A DNA stretch of 64,000 nucleotides from Ruegeria discodermiae (lineage in GTDB: Bacteria > Pseudomonadota > Alphaproteobacteria > Rhodobacterales > Rhodobacteraceae): assembly GCF_030758345.1 (NCBI RefSeq), contig NZ_JAVAMO010000017.1:51660-115659 (forward strand), written 5' to 3'. Below are positions 18,486-26,606 of the stretch, one piece after another; within the stretch, counting starts at the first letter, position 1; each line of letters begins with the position of its first letter. A program made the position numbers and the translations under genes. Under the pieces are notes generated by a model. It had not been told where the DNA came from, searched no databases, and was given only the letters and a program-made list of their open reading frames with translations.

Positions 18486-20372
18486 ATGGCAGGGCTGTCC
18501 ATCGCAACGACGTCGGTTCCCGGTGACCTGATGACGAAACTGGATGTAATTGCTGCATCCGGTTTCAGCGGAATCGAGCTTTACGAGCCTGACCTTACCG
18601 GGTTTCCAGGTCGTGCGGCGGAGGTTGCGGGCAAGGCCCGCGATTTGGGCCTGTCCATAGATGTTCTTCAACCCTTCCACGAATTCGAAGGTCTGGCCGG
18701 TGCCGAACGCGCGGCTGCGTTCATCAGGCTCGACCAGAAACTTGCCCTGATGCAGGCGCTTGGCGCCAAAACGTTACTTGTCGGGGCCAACACCCGCGCC
18801 AATGCGTCACCGGACCGGGATACACTTGTGGCAGATCTTTCAGAGCTGGCAGACCGGGTCGGCAATTCCGGGTGCCGCGCCGCTTTCATCGCGCTGCCAT
18901 GGGCGGCGCATACCCGAACAGAGATGCAGGCGCTGGATCTGATTGAGGCTGTAGACAGTCGGCATCTGGGGCTCGCGCTGAATTCCTATTTCGCGCTGGC
19001 TGACGGCTCGCAGGCCGCCCGTCTGCGCGACATTCCCGGCAATCGCGTCTTTCACGTTCAATTGTCGGATGCCCCTGTCATCGATGTCGATATCTCACAG
19101 CTCAAAAGCCATTTCGGCCTGTTGCCGGGGCAGGGCGGACTGAACCTGCAAAGTTTTGTCCGGATCGTGGCACGTGCGGGATACAAAGGCCCGTGGTCAC
19201 TGGCGCGGATAGGTTCAAGCGCCGGGGACAGTCGCGACACATACGCAAGGGACGGTTACCGCGCCCTTGTTTCGTTGCTCGACGAGGTCGCACAACGCGA
19301 ACCCGCCCTGCCGCGCCCACTATGTGATCTTCCGCCGCGCGTCTATCCGACCGGTGTGGAGTTCATCGAGTTTGCCGTAGACGAAGCCGGGAACCGTTCG
19401 CTCACACAGCTTCTGCGCAGCATGTCCTTTCGCAAAGAGCGCAAGCATATATCGAAGTCTGTCGAGCTTTGGCGACAGGGCGCCGTCAACATTGTCGTCA
19501 ATTCTCAGACCACGGGATTTGCGGCGCAAGCCCTGTCAGAGCATGGGCCCTGCGTCTGCGACATGGGATTGCGCGTGAAGGATGCCGAACAGACTGTCGC
19601 CCGCGCCATGCAACTTGGCGCGCCCGCCTTCTCGCAGCCGGTTGGTTCGGGTGAACTGGACATCCCTGCCATCCGGGGTGTCGGCGGTACGGTGGTGCAT
19701 TTCATCGATGAAAAATCCGATCTGCATCGGGTCTGGGATATCGAATTTGACCCGGTGCCAAAGGACGCTGCCCCGCAGCCGGCCGGGCTCAGGCGGATCG
19801 ATCATGTGGCGCAGACCATGCGCTATCAAGAGATGCAAAGCTGGTTGACCTATTACACCTCAACCTTCCAGATGGAAAAGGCCCGGGTCATCGACGTCGC
19901 GGACCCGTCCGGCGTTATCCTCAGTCAGGCGCTGGCCAGTCCCGACGGAGAGGTTCGACTCAATCTCAATGGGGCGGGTCAGCGGCGGACGATTGCTGGC
20001 GCTTTCCTTGCCGATGGTTTCGGTGCGGGTATCCAGCATATCGCTTTCTCCACGGATGACATTTTTGAGACCTCAGACCTATTGGCTGCGGCGGGCTTTG
20101 AACGGCTGCCGATCGCGGACAACTACTACGACGATCTGCAGGTTCGACACGGCCTGTCAGATGCATTCATCGCCAGCTTGCGCGCAGGACACATCCTCTA
20201 TGACTGCGAGGGGCAGGCCGAGTATTTCCAGATCTACAGCAGGCCGATCTTCAACGGCTTCTTCTTTGAAATCGTGCAGCGCAAGGGCGGCTACCAGGGG
20301 TACGGCGCGCGGAATGCGCCGATCCGGCTGGCGGCTCAAATGCATCTGAGCAAAGCAAAGGTATCCGCATGA
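18486..20372 (+). CDS. TIM-barrel / HPPD-type fusion, 3-dehydroshikimate dehydratase-like
   Basis: A 628-residue two-domain enzyme. Residues 1-270 form a xylose-isomerase-like TIM barrel (IATTSVPGDL, GFSGIELYEPDL, LGLSIDVLQPF, FHVQLSDAP). Residues about 285-628 resemble 4-hydroxyphenylpyruvate dioxygenase, with candidate metal ligands in RIDHVAQTM, in GIQHIAFSTDDIF and the glutamate in FFFEIVQRKGGYQGYG. This architecture is that of QuiC/QsuB-type 3-dehydroshikimate dehydratases, which make protocatechuate in quinate and shikimate breakdown; in known cases the HPPD-like half is not required for dehydration. No other quinate gene is present, so the true substrate may be a related cyclitol or keto-acid. 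ATG 18486 is preferred over the TTG at 18480 because GGCGAGG lies 6 bp upstream. Confidence 0.8.
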   Translation: MAGLSIATTSVPGDLMTKLDVIAASGFSGIELYEPDLTGFPGRAAEVAGKARDLGLSIDVLQPFHEFEGLAGAERAAAFIRLDQKLALMQALGAKTLLVGANTRANASPDRDTLVADLSELADRVGNSGCRAAFIALPWAAHTRTEMQALDLIEAVDSRHLGLALNSYFALADGSQAARLRDIPGNRVFHVQLSDAPVIDVDISQLKSHFGLLPGQGGLNLQSFVRIVARAGYKGPWSLARIGSSAGDSRDTYARDGYRALVSLLDEVAQREPALPRPLCDLPPRVYPTGVEFIEFAVDEAGNRSLTQLLRSMSFRKERKHISKSVELWRQGAVNIVVNSQTTGFAAQALSEHGPCVCDMGLRVKDAEQTVARAMQLGAPAFSQPVGSGELDIPAIRGVGGTVVHFIDEKSDLHRVWDIEFDPVPKDAAPQPAGLRRIDHVAQTMRYQEMQSWLTYYTSTFQMEKARVIDVADPSGVILSQALASPDGEVRLNLNGAGQRRTIAGAFLADGFGAGIQHIAFSTDDIFETSDLLAAAGFERLPIADNYYDDLQVRHGLSDAFIASLRAGHILYDCEGQAEYFQIYSRPIFNGFFFEIVQRKGGYQGYGARNAPIRLAAQMHLSKAKVSA

Positions 20373-21181
20373 GCGACGACGCGCAGGCCGTCCGCCGTTG
20401 GTGGCGCACATCCATCATCGACATGAAACCCGGTCATATCGCCTTTCGCGGACGCCCGATCGAGGAGCTGATCGGTAAAGTGGGTTTTGGTCAGATGATC
20501 TGGCTCATGACCCGCGGCGATCTGCCGTCGGCGGAACAGGCCGCGTTGCTGGAATGCGCTCTGGTTGCAGGCGTTGATCACGGACCGCAGGCACCCTCCA
20601 TCGCGGCGGCGCGGATGGCCGCGACCTGTGGCGTCGGACTCAACAGCGTTATGGCCACCGGCGTCAACATGCTGGGTGATGTTCATGGCGGCGCAGGCGA
20701 GCAATGCGCCGAGCTCTATCTGGACATCGCAACGCGGCTGGACCAGCGGGGTGATCTGGCTGCAGCCACGCGCGACGGCATCGCGGATTGGCGGAAGACT
20801 TATGGCAAGATTGTCTCTGGGTTCGGGCACCGCTTTCACAAGCCTGTCGATCCCCGCGCGCCACGCCTGATGGCGCTTGTCCGAGAGGCTGCGGCTGCGG
20901 GTGTCGTCACCGGACAATTCGCCGAGATCGGCGAAGCGGTACAGGCCGAGATCGGCGCGCAGCGCGGCACCCCGATTGCCATGAACATCGATGGCGCGAC
21001 AGCAGTGATCTTCTGCGAGCTGGGTTTTCCGCCGCCTCTTTCGCGCGGGCTGTTCTGCCTAAGCCGCTCGGTCGGCGTGTTGGCGCATGGATGGGAACAG
21101 ATGCAGCAGGGCGGGCGCAACAAGGGGCCTATGCCGCCGGCATATTTGCCGGAACACCAACCACAGGAGAGCAATGGGTGA
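20369..21181 (+). CDS. Short citrate-synthase-like protein, citryl-CoA-lyase type
   Basis: A 270-residue protein of the citrate synthase superfamily, far shorter than true citrate synthase (about 430) and close in size to citryl-CoA lyase. The catalytic set is visible: His106 in DVHGGAGEQ, His154 in GFGHRFHK, and Asp208 in NIDGATAVI. Enzymes of this type make or break a C-C bond between an acyl-CoA and a 2-oxo acid. Its start overlaps the stop of the fusion enzyme by 4 bp and its end overlaps the next gene, so it is part of the same operon. In context it probably handles an acyl-CoA made by the CoA-acylating dehydrogenase downstream. That role is an inference. Confidence 0.78.
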   Translation: MSDDAQAVRRWWRTSIIDMKPGHIAFRGRPIEELIGKVGFGQMIWLMTRGDLPSAEQAALLECALVAGVDHGPQAPSIAAARMAATCGVGLNSVMATGVNMLGDVHGGAGEQCAELYLDIATRLDQRGDLAAATRDGIADWRKTYGKIVSGFGHRFHKPVDPRAPRLMALVREAAAAGVVTGQFAEIGEAVQAEIGAQRGTPIAMNIDGATAVIFCELGFPPPLSRGLFCLSRSVGVLAHGWEQMQQGGRNKGPMPPAYLPEHQPQESNG

Positions 21182-22331
21182 GACGCCGAAATCCTTCCGG
21201 GTCGGCCTGATCGGGACAGGCCGCATAAGTGACATCTATCTGACAACGCTAGGCAAATACCCGCAGGTCGATATTGTGGCCTGTGGATCGCTCGATCTTG
21301 AGGAAAGCCGCGCGAAGGCCCAAAGATACGGCGTACCCCGCGTCGCAGCGCCGCAAGAGATCCTGGCCGATCCCGATATCGACGGCATTTTGAATCTGAC
21401 CATTCCGGCCGCGCATGCGGATGTGTCGATGGCGGCGCTTGAAGCGGGCAAGCATGTCTACTCCGAGAAGCCCTTGGTTAGCGATCTGGCCGACGGGCAG
21501 CGCATACTCGATCTGGCCACCGTGCAGGGCCTGTGCGTCGGCAACGCGCCCGACACTTTCCTCGGGGTTCGTTGGCAGACCCTGCGCAAACTGCTTGACG
21601 AGGGCCGCATTGGTACCCCTACCGGCTGCGCCGCCTTTGTCGGCACGCATGGCACAGAGCGGCACAATCCAAACCCCGATTTCTACTATCAGACCGGTGG
21701 CGGTCCGATGTTGGATCTGGGGCCCTATTATTTGACGGCAATGGTCTTTCTGCTCGGCCCCATCGCGCGCGTAGCGGGCATGGCCAACCGCGCCTTTGAC
21801 CGCCGGATGATCGAAACCGGCCCACGCAATGGAGAATGGATGGCAGTTGAGGTTGATACCCATGTGCAAGGTCTGCTGGAATTTTCCAACGGTGCCGCCG
21901 GGACCATCACGATGAGCTTTGACATATGGGACAGCGAAATGCCTCGGTTCGAAGTCTACGGCACCGAGGGCACGATCTGCATTCCTGATCCGGACCCGGT
22001 GCATGGCGCCAACATCTTTCAGGGCGAGGTCTGGTACCGCACCCGCGATACGGCGCGCTGGACCCATCAGCCCCGCCCGGCAGGTCGCGATACCTGGCAG
22101 ATTGCCGACACGACCCACGGCCTGAACGAAGACAGCCGTGGCATCGGTCTGATCGAAATGGCCGACGCGATCGCAAAGGGCCGGGTCCCGCGATGTTCCG
22201 GCGCGCTCGCCTATCACGTGTTGGAGGTAATGACGGGAATTCTGCAAAGCCCAGCCAGCGGTCGGTATGTGACGATCAACTCCCGTCCGCCGGTGCCGGA
22301 CATCCTGCCAGAGAATTTTCCCGAAAGCTGA
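21174..22331 (+). CDS. Gfo/Idh/MocA-family oxidoreductase, second copy
   Basis: A 385-residue protein with an N-terminal Rossmann nucleotide site (RVGLIGTGRISDIYL), the conserved YSEKPLVSDL motif near residue 100 with its catalytic Lys, and the C-terminal segment GGPMLDLGPYYLTAMVFLLGP typical of the family. The start at 21174 is chosen because the nucleotide-binding strand follows at once; a longer frame would read into the preceding gene. It overlaps that gene by 8 bp. It probably oxidises a ring or chain hydroxyl of the imported compound. The sequence differs clearly from the other two family members in the cluster, so they are likely to act on successive intermediates. Confidence 0.87.
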   Translation: MGETPKSFRVGLIGTGRISDIYLTTLGKYPQVDIVACGSLDLEESRAKAQRYGVPRVAAPQEILADPDIDGILNLTIPAAHADVSMAALEAGKHVYSEKPLVSDLADGQRILDLATVQGLCVGNAPDTFLGVRWQTLRKLLDEGRIGTPTGCAAFVGTHGTERHNPNPDFYYQTGGGPMLDLGPYYLTAMVFLLGPIARVAGMANRAFDRRMIETGPRNGEWMAVEVDTHVQGLLEFSNGAAGTITMSFDIWDSEMPRFEVYGTEGTICIPDPDPVHGANIFQGEVWYRTRDTARWTHQPRPAGRDTWQIADTTHGLNEDSRGIGLIEMADAIAKGRVPRCSGALAYHVLEVMTGILQSPASGRYVTINSRPPVPDILPENFPES

Positions 22332-22334
22332 CCC

Positions 22335-22991
22335 ATGACCATTGAAACCATAAATATCGGGGACCCGTTCTTTGCCATCCGGATCATAACGGATGAAGCG
22401 GTTCACAAGATAGCTGACAAGACGATCGCGCTGAACCTGGGCGCTCATCCGATCCGGATCCGCCAGCAGAGCCTCGGGCCGCTGCAATCGGCGATCGTGC
22501 AAAACACTGAATTGGAGCGGATCGAGCATGCGGTTCTGATCAACGGCTTCGCCCGGCATAGGGATGAAGTCGCGCTAATGAGTCGGATCCGCGCGACTTG
22601 GCCGACGGCTTTTGAGGTGCGTGCCGAGGAGCGTCTGCGCGGTATCGAGCACTACATGTCCCCAAAGGTCTGGGTTGGACAGGTCGGCCTTACGCTATAT
22701 CACGCTGCTTCGGTTCCGCTGAATGTCGGATTGCATCGTGATCACCCCTTCTGCCCGGTCCCGGGCTTTCGCGAGGTGCACACCCAGATCATGGGCATCG
22801 GTAAGATGCAGCAATGCCGCGAGCGCGATATTGCGACGCTCTATCTCGAAGAACCGATGGCCCCCGGCAGCACCCACCGACCGATGTATGACGAGCACGG
22901 CAATTTCCCCTGGCACCAGTTCGAAACGATCACGCCATCGGTGTTCATGGCCGTCGAAATGCTGCCCGACGGCGTTACACCTCCGCAGTGA
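22335..22991 (+). CDS. Uncharacterised 218-aa protein with cupin-like histidines
   Basis: I do not recognise this family. The 218-residue protein has no signal peptide or membrane helix. It is beta-rich, and around residues 135-160 carries GLHRDHPFCP followed by REVHTQIMG, an arrangement of His, Asp and Glu that could form a metal site as in cupins. A second cluster is HRPMYDEHG plus WHQFE near residues 180-195. It starts 3 bp after one oxidoreductase and ends against the next, so it belongs to the same operon and probably acts on a pathway intermediate. An isomerase role like that of the cupin-fold IolB would fit the neighbourhood but is a guess. Confidence 0.72.
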   Translation: MTIETINIGDPFFAIRIITDEAVHKIADKTIALNLGAHPIRIRQQSLGPLQSAIVQNTELERIEHAVLINGFARHRDEVALMSRIRATWPTAFEVRAEERLRGIEHYMSPKVWVGQVGLTLYHAASVPLNVGLHRDHPFCPVPGFREVHTQIMGIGKMQQCRERDIATLYLEEPMAPGSTHRPMYDEHGNFPWHQFETITPSVFMAVEMLPDGVTPPQ

Positions 22992-23002
22992 AGGAGCCCG
23001 CG

Positions 23003-24205
23003 ATGAGAGAAACAGAGATGCTGCTTCCTAAGACATTCGACCTGGACGGCCCGTTCCCCCAGCTATCGCGCCGATTGCGCCTTGGCGTGGTGGGCGGCGG
23101 GCGCATTTCGGTCATGCAGGCCACCGCCGCCCGGCTTACAGATCGCTGGGAGGTGGTCGCGGGTGCCTTTTCATCCGACCCGGCGCGGGCCAGGGCCGCC
23201 GCCGCCGCGTGGCATCTGCCCGAAGATCGCTGCTACGCTTCGTTCGACGACATGGCGCAGGCCGAAGCTGCGCGGCCTGACGGTGTTGATGCGGTGATGA
23301 TCACCACGCCAAACCATGTGCATTTCGCTGCCGCGCGGGCCTTTCTGGACGCGGGCATAGATGTCCTTTGCGACAAGCCGCTGACCAACGAGGTTTCGGA
23401 GGCCGAAACGCTTGTGGAGCTTACCACGCAAACCAGCTGTGTATTCGGGGTCTCTTACGTCATGTCCTGTTTCCCGATGATCCGCGAGGCGCGCGCTATC
23501 GTGGCGGCGGGTGGTATCGGTTCCATCAACCAGATTCACGTGGAATTCATGCAGGATTGGATGACACCGAAAGAGGTTGCCGACGCGCCGCATGTGCAAT
23601 GGCGTTTGGACCCGAAGAAATCCGGGCGCACATCCTGTGTCGGCGATATCGGCACCCACGCAGCGCATCTTTCGAGCTTCGTCACAAATCTTGCACAGAC
23701 CGATCTGCGGGCCGAGTTTCATGTCTGTGGAGCACCGAAACCTCTGGAGGACACGGTCTTCGCCTGGACACGCCACAATGGAACCGTGCCCGGAACGCTG
23801 ATGGCCACCCGTCTTGCACCGGGGAACCGGGGCGGGCTCCGGCTGCGGGTATTTGGCTCCGAAGGCGGGTTGGAATGGGATCTGGAGGATTGTGAGCGGC
23901 TGAGATTCAATCGCTTTGGTGAACCGGATCGGATTATCTCGCGCGGTCAAGGGCACGGGGTTTCGGCACGGACCGAGCGGTTGGTCCGTACTGCGCGCGG
24001 CTTTCCCGAAGGCATCATCGAAGCCTGGGCCAATCTCTATACGGAATTTGCCATGGCCGTCGCTGCCCGCCGCGACGGGCGCGACGTGGACACGGGTTGG
24101 CTCGACCTGCCGCGCGTTGCCGAAGGAGCCACTGGCGTACGGTTCATCAATGCATGCGTTCGCTCGAATGATGCGGGTGGGGCTTGGGTATCTCTTGGCA
24201 GATAA
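23003..24205 (+). CDS. Gfo/Idh/MocA-family oxidoreductase, third copy
   Basis: A 400-residue family member. The Rossmann fold begins at about residue 27 (RLGVVGGGRISVMQA), followed by VDAVMITTPNHVHF, and VLCDKPLTNEVSEAE with the conserved Lys. GDIGTHAAHLSSFVTNLAQ contains the His of the active-site helix. ATG 23003 is preferred to the GTG at 22988 because AAGGAG lies 6 bp before it. The long version GDIGTHA resembles the 1,5-anhydrofructose/inositol-dehydrogenase-like branch, but substrate cannot be assigned. It is the last gene before a fresh operator and promoter region at 24206-24282. Confidence 0.88.
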   Translation: MRETEMLLPKTFDLDGPFPQLSRRLRLGVVGGGRISVMQATAARLTDRWEVVAGAFSSDPARARAAAAAWHLPEDRCYASFDDMAQAEAARPDGVDAVMITTPNHVHFAAARAFLDAGIDVLCDKPLTNEVSEAETLVELTTQTSCVFGVSYVMSCFPMIREARAIVAAGGIGSINQIHVEFMQDWMTPKEVADAPHVQWRLDPKKSGRTSCVGDIGTHAAHLSSFVTNLAQTDLRAEFHVCGAPKPLEDTVFAWTRHNGTVPGTLMATRLAPGNRGGLRLRVFGSEGGLEWDLEDCERLRFNRFGEPDRIISRGQGHGVSARTERLVRTARGFPEGIIEAWANLYTEFAMAVAARRDGRDVDTGWLDLPRVAEGATGVRFINACVRSNDAGGAWVSLGR

Positions 24206-24218
24206 AATGACGATTTAC

Positions 24219-24235
24219 AAAACATCTGATATTTT
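24219..24235. promoter_or_regulatory. Putative GntR operator, site 3
   Basis: AAAACATC-T-GATATTTT is the best palindrome of the three copies, with 7 of 8 arm positions matching. It lies 48-64 bp before the ATG at 24283 in an AT-rich gap, so the genes from there to 28.4 kb are probably a second operon of the same regulon. Confidence 0.6.
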
Positions 24236-24282
24236 TTATAACTTAGGAGAATAACGACTCAAGACACCGGAAGCTGGGGACA

Positions 24283-25161
24283 ATGCCTGACAGTCAGACA
24301 ACAAGAGAAGGCGGGCCGATCTATTCGCTTGCTCATCTGACGCTGATCAATTGTACCCCGGCTGAGCTTGTATACGTGGCTGCCCGTGCGGGGTATGACG
24401 CGGTCAGCCCACGGTTCATTACGATGAACGTTCCTGGCGAGTTCGACCATCACCCACTTGATAAGGCGCAGGTGCAGGCCACCCGAACCGCTCTGGCAAC
24501 CACTGGCCTGACGGTGCTCGATGTGGAACTTGCTCGGATCACCGAGGATTGCGATCCACGCGATTTCATCCCTGCGCTGGAACTGGGTGGCGAGCTGGGC
24601 GCGCGCCATATGATCATGTCGGCATGGACTACACGACGCGATGACCGGAATTTCCTGTTGGATGTCTATGCCGAGACCTGCGATCTGGCCGTGCCCTACG
24701 GGATAACCATCGATCTGGAGTTTCCCTCTTTTTCGCGCCTGCGCACCCTGGATGAAGTGCTTGATATCGTGCGCGCGGCAGACCGGCCCAATGGTGGTAT
24801 TCTTGTCGATACGCTCTACCTGCATCTGTCTCGGGTCGATCTGGGTGAGCTGTTGCACGTCCCGCCCGAATGGCTGCACTTCCTGCATATCTCTGATTGC
24901 CTGCCGGGGATCGCCGACACCCGTGAAGGCATGGTGCAACTGGCCCGCGATGCCCGCCTCTATCCGGGTGAGGGGTGGATCGATTTCGCTGGAATCATCG
25001 AGCGCTGCCCGCCCATGAACTATTCCATCGAGCTTCCCAATCAGAGCCGGGTCGAGGAGCTTGGTTATGAAGAGCATGCCCGCCGCTGTCTGACCCATGC
25101 CAAACGGACCTTCGGGCCCGCCCGCTCCAAGCGTCGCGAGATCACCCACCTCGCAGCTTGA
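24283..25161 (+). CDS. TIM-barrel sugar isomerase/epimerase-family enzyme
   Basis: A 292-residue protein of the xylose-isomerase-like TIM-barrel superfamily (the fold of IolE and IolI). Barrel strands and candidate metal ligands are visible: GYDAVSPRF, VLDVELARI, ARHMIMSAW, ITIDLEFPSF (Glu), NGGILVDTLYLHLS (Asp and His), LHFLHISDC (His), and MNYSIELPNQSR (Glu). A full Glu-Asp-His-Glu metal set suggests a working isomerase, epimerase or dehydratase. It is the first gene after operator site 3 and is followed by the aldehyde dehydrogenase 35 bp later. The cluster thus has a second TIM-barrel enzyme beside the fusion at 18486. Confidence 0.85.
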   Translation: MPDSQTTREGGPIYSLAHLTLINCTPAELVYVAARAGYDAVSPRFITMNVPGEFDHHPLDKAQVQATRTALATTGLTVLDVELARITEDCDPRDFIPALELGGELGARHMIMSAWTTRRDDRNFLLDVYAETCDLAVPYGITIDLEFPSFSRLRTLDEVLDIVRAADRPNGGILVDTLYLHLSRVDLGELLHVPPEWLHFLHISDCLPGIADTREGMVQLARDARLYPGEGWIDFAGIIERCPPMNYSIELPNQSRVEELGYEEHARRCLTHAKRTFGPARSKRREITHLAA

Positions 25162-25196
25162 ACCATTATATCAGAACACCAGCAAGGACGCCGCAC

Positions 25197-26606
25197 ATGG
25201 CACGAGAATTGACCGAAGACGAACGCAATCTGGCCGAGGATTTGCTGGCCCGCGCCCGCACCGCCATGGCCGAGATCGAAGACTGGAGCCAGGACCGGCT
25301 CGACCGCCTCAGCCAGGCGATCGCCTGGTATGCGGGCAACGAAACGAGCTTTACCCGACTTGCCCAGCAAGGTGTCGATGAAAGTGGCATCGGCGATCGC
25401 CAAGGCCGTCCCGCCAAACGGTTCAAGATCCATATGGTCCTGCGCGACGTATTGCGTACCCCCTCGACGGGCATTGTTGAGACCGACGAAGCGCGTGGTC
25501 TGGTCAAATATGCCAAACCCGCCGGTGTCATCGCCTCGCTCATTCCGATGACCAATCCGGCGATGACACCGCCGGTGACTGGCGTGTCTTCTGCCAATGC
25601 ACGCAACGCTGTCATTTTCTCGCCGCATCCCCGCACAGCAAAAACGACCTACGAGATGACCGAACTGATGCGCGCCGCTTGCAAGGCCGCTGGCGCGCCC
25701 GAGGATCTATTCCAGGCGATCCGTCACCCTTCGATTCCACTGACCCAGTACTTGATGAGCCGCGCTGACCTGACACTCGCCACGGGTGGCAAGCCCATGG
25801 TGCAGGCAGCCTATTCAAGCGGCAAACCGGCTTATGGTGTCGGCGCTGGAAATTCATCGATTGTGATCGACGAGAGCGCCGATATCGATATTGCCGCACG
25901 GAATACCCGGATATCAAAAACGTCGGATTTCGGGTCGGGTTGCTCGGCAGATGGCAACATCATTATTCAGCGTTCTATCTACGAGCAGATGGTCCAGGCA
26001 CTTGTTGCCGAAGGCGGTTATCTGTGCACTGAAGAGGAAAAGGCCCTGCTGGAACAGGCGATGTGGGATGCCAAAGGCAACCGCACGTTCCCAACCATTG
26101 CTTGTCGACCGCAACAAACAGCGGATGTTGCCGGGTTCTCTATCCCTGAAGATCGGACATTTCTGATGGTCGAAAATCAAGGTCAGATCGGGTCCGAGCA
26201 CAAGTTTTCGAAAGAGAAGCTCACAACTCTCATGGCGCTTTATCACTTCGAGACGTTCGACGATGCGCTCGATATCGTGGAGGCCATCTATGACACTGGC
26301 GGCAGAGGCCATTCTTGCGGAATCTACTCGCATAACGACGAGAATATCGACCGGCTGGCTCGTCTTGCGCCGGTCAGCCGAATGATGGTGCGGCAGCCGC
26401 AATCTAAGGCCAACGCTGGCGCCTGGACGAACGGGATGCCGATGACCTCCAGCCTTGGTTGCGGGATCTGGGGCGGCAACATTACCAATGAGAACGTCAC
26501 GATGAAGCAAATGATGAACTACACGTGGGTCAGCCGCCCGATCCCCGAGGACCGGCCATCGGAACAGGAACTGTTCGGTGAGTTTTATGGACAAGAGGTG
26601 GCGTGA
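25197..26606 (+). CDS. CoA-acylating aldehyde dehydrogenase-family enzyme
   Basis: A 469-residue aldehyde dehydrogenase of the short, CoA-acylating branch (acetaldehyde or sulfoacetaldehyde dehydrogenase type). It shows YAKPAGVIASLIPMTNPAM at the cofactor strand, ARNAVIFSPHPRT, GAGNSSIVIDESAD, and the catalytic Cys249 in DFGSGCSADGN. The usual oxidative-branch glutamate motif is missing, as expected for acylating enzymes. The product would be an acyl-CoA. The start at 25197 is used because the family begins there and the longer frame overlaps the preceding gene. It overlaps the ThDP enzyme gene at TGATG, so aldehyde made by that enzyme may be passed directly to this one. A sulfoacetaldehyde role is possible, but no other sulfonate gene is present. 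Confidence 0.82.
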   Translation: MARELTEDERNLAEDLLARARTAMAEIEDWSQDRLDRLSQAIAWYAGNETSFTRLAQQGVDESGIGDRQGRPAKRFKIHMVLRDVLRTPSTGIVETDEARGLVKYAKPAGVIASLIPMTNPAMTPPVTGVSSANARNAVIFSPHPRTAKTTYEMTELMRAACKAAGAPEDLFQAIRHPSIPLTQYLMSRADLTLATGGKPMVQAAYSSGKPAYGVGAGNSSIVIDESADIDIAARNTRISKTSDFGSGCSADGNIIIQRSIYEQMVQALVAEGGYLCTEEEKALLEQAMWDAKGNRTFPTIACRPQQTADVAGFSIPEDRTFLMVENQGQIGSEHKFSKEKLTTLMALYHFETFDDALDIVEAIYDTGGRGHSCGIYSHNDENIDRLARLAPVSRMMVRQPQSKANAGAWTNGMPMTSSLGCGIWGGNITNENVTMKQMMNYTWVSRPIPEDRPSEQELFGEFYGQEVA

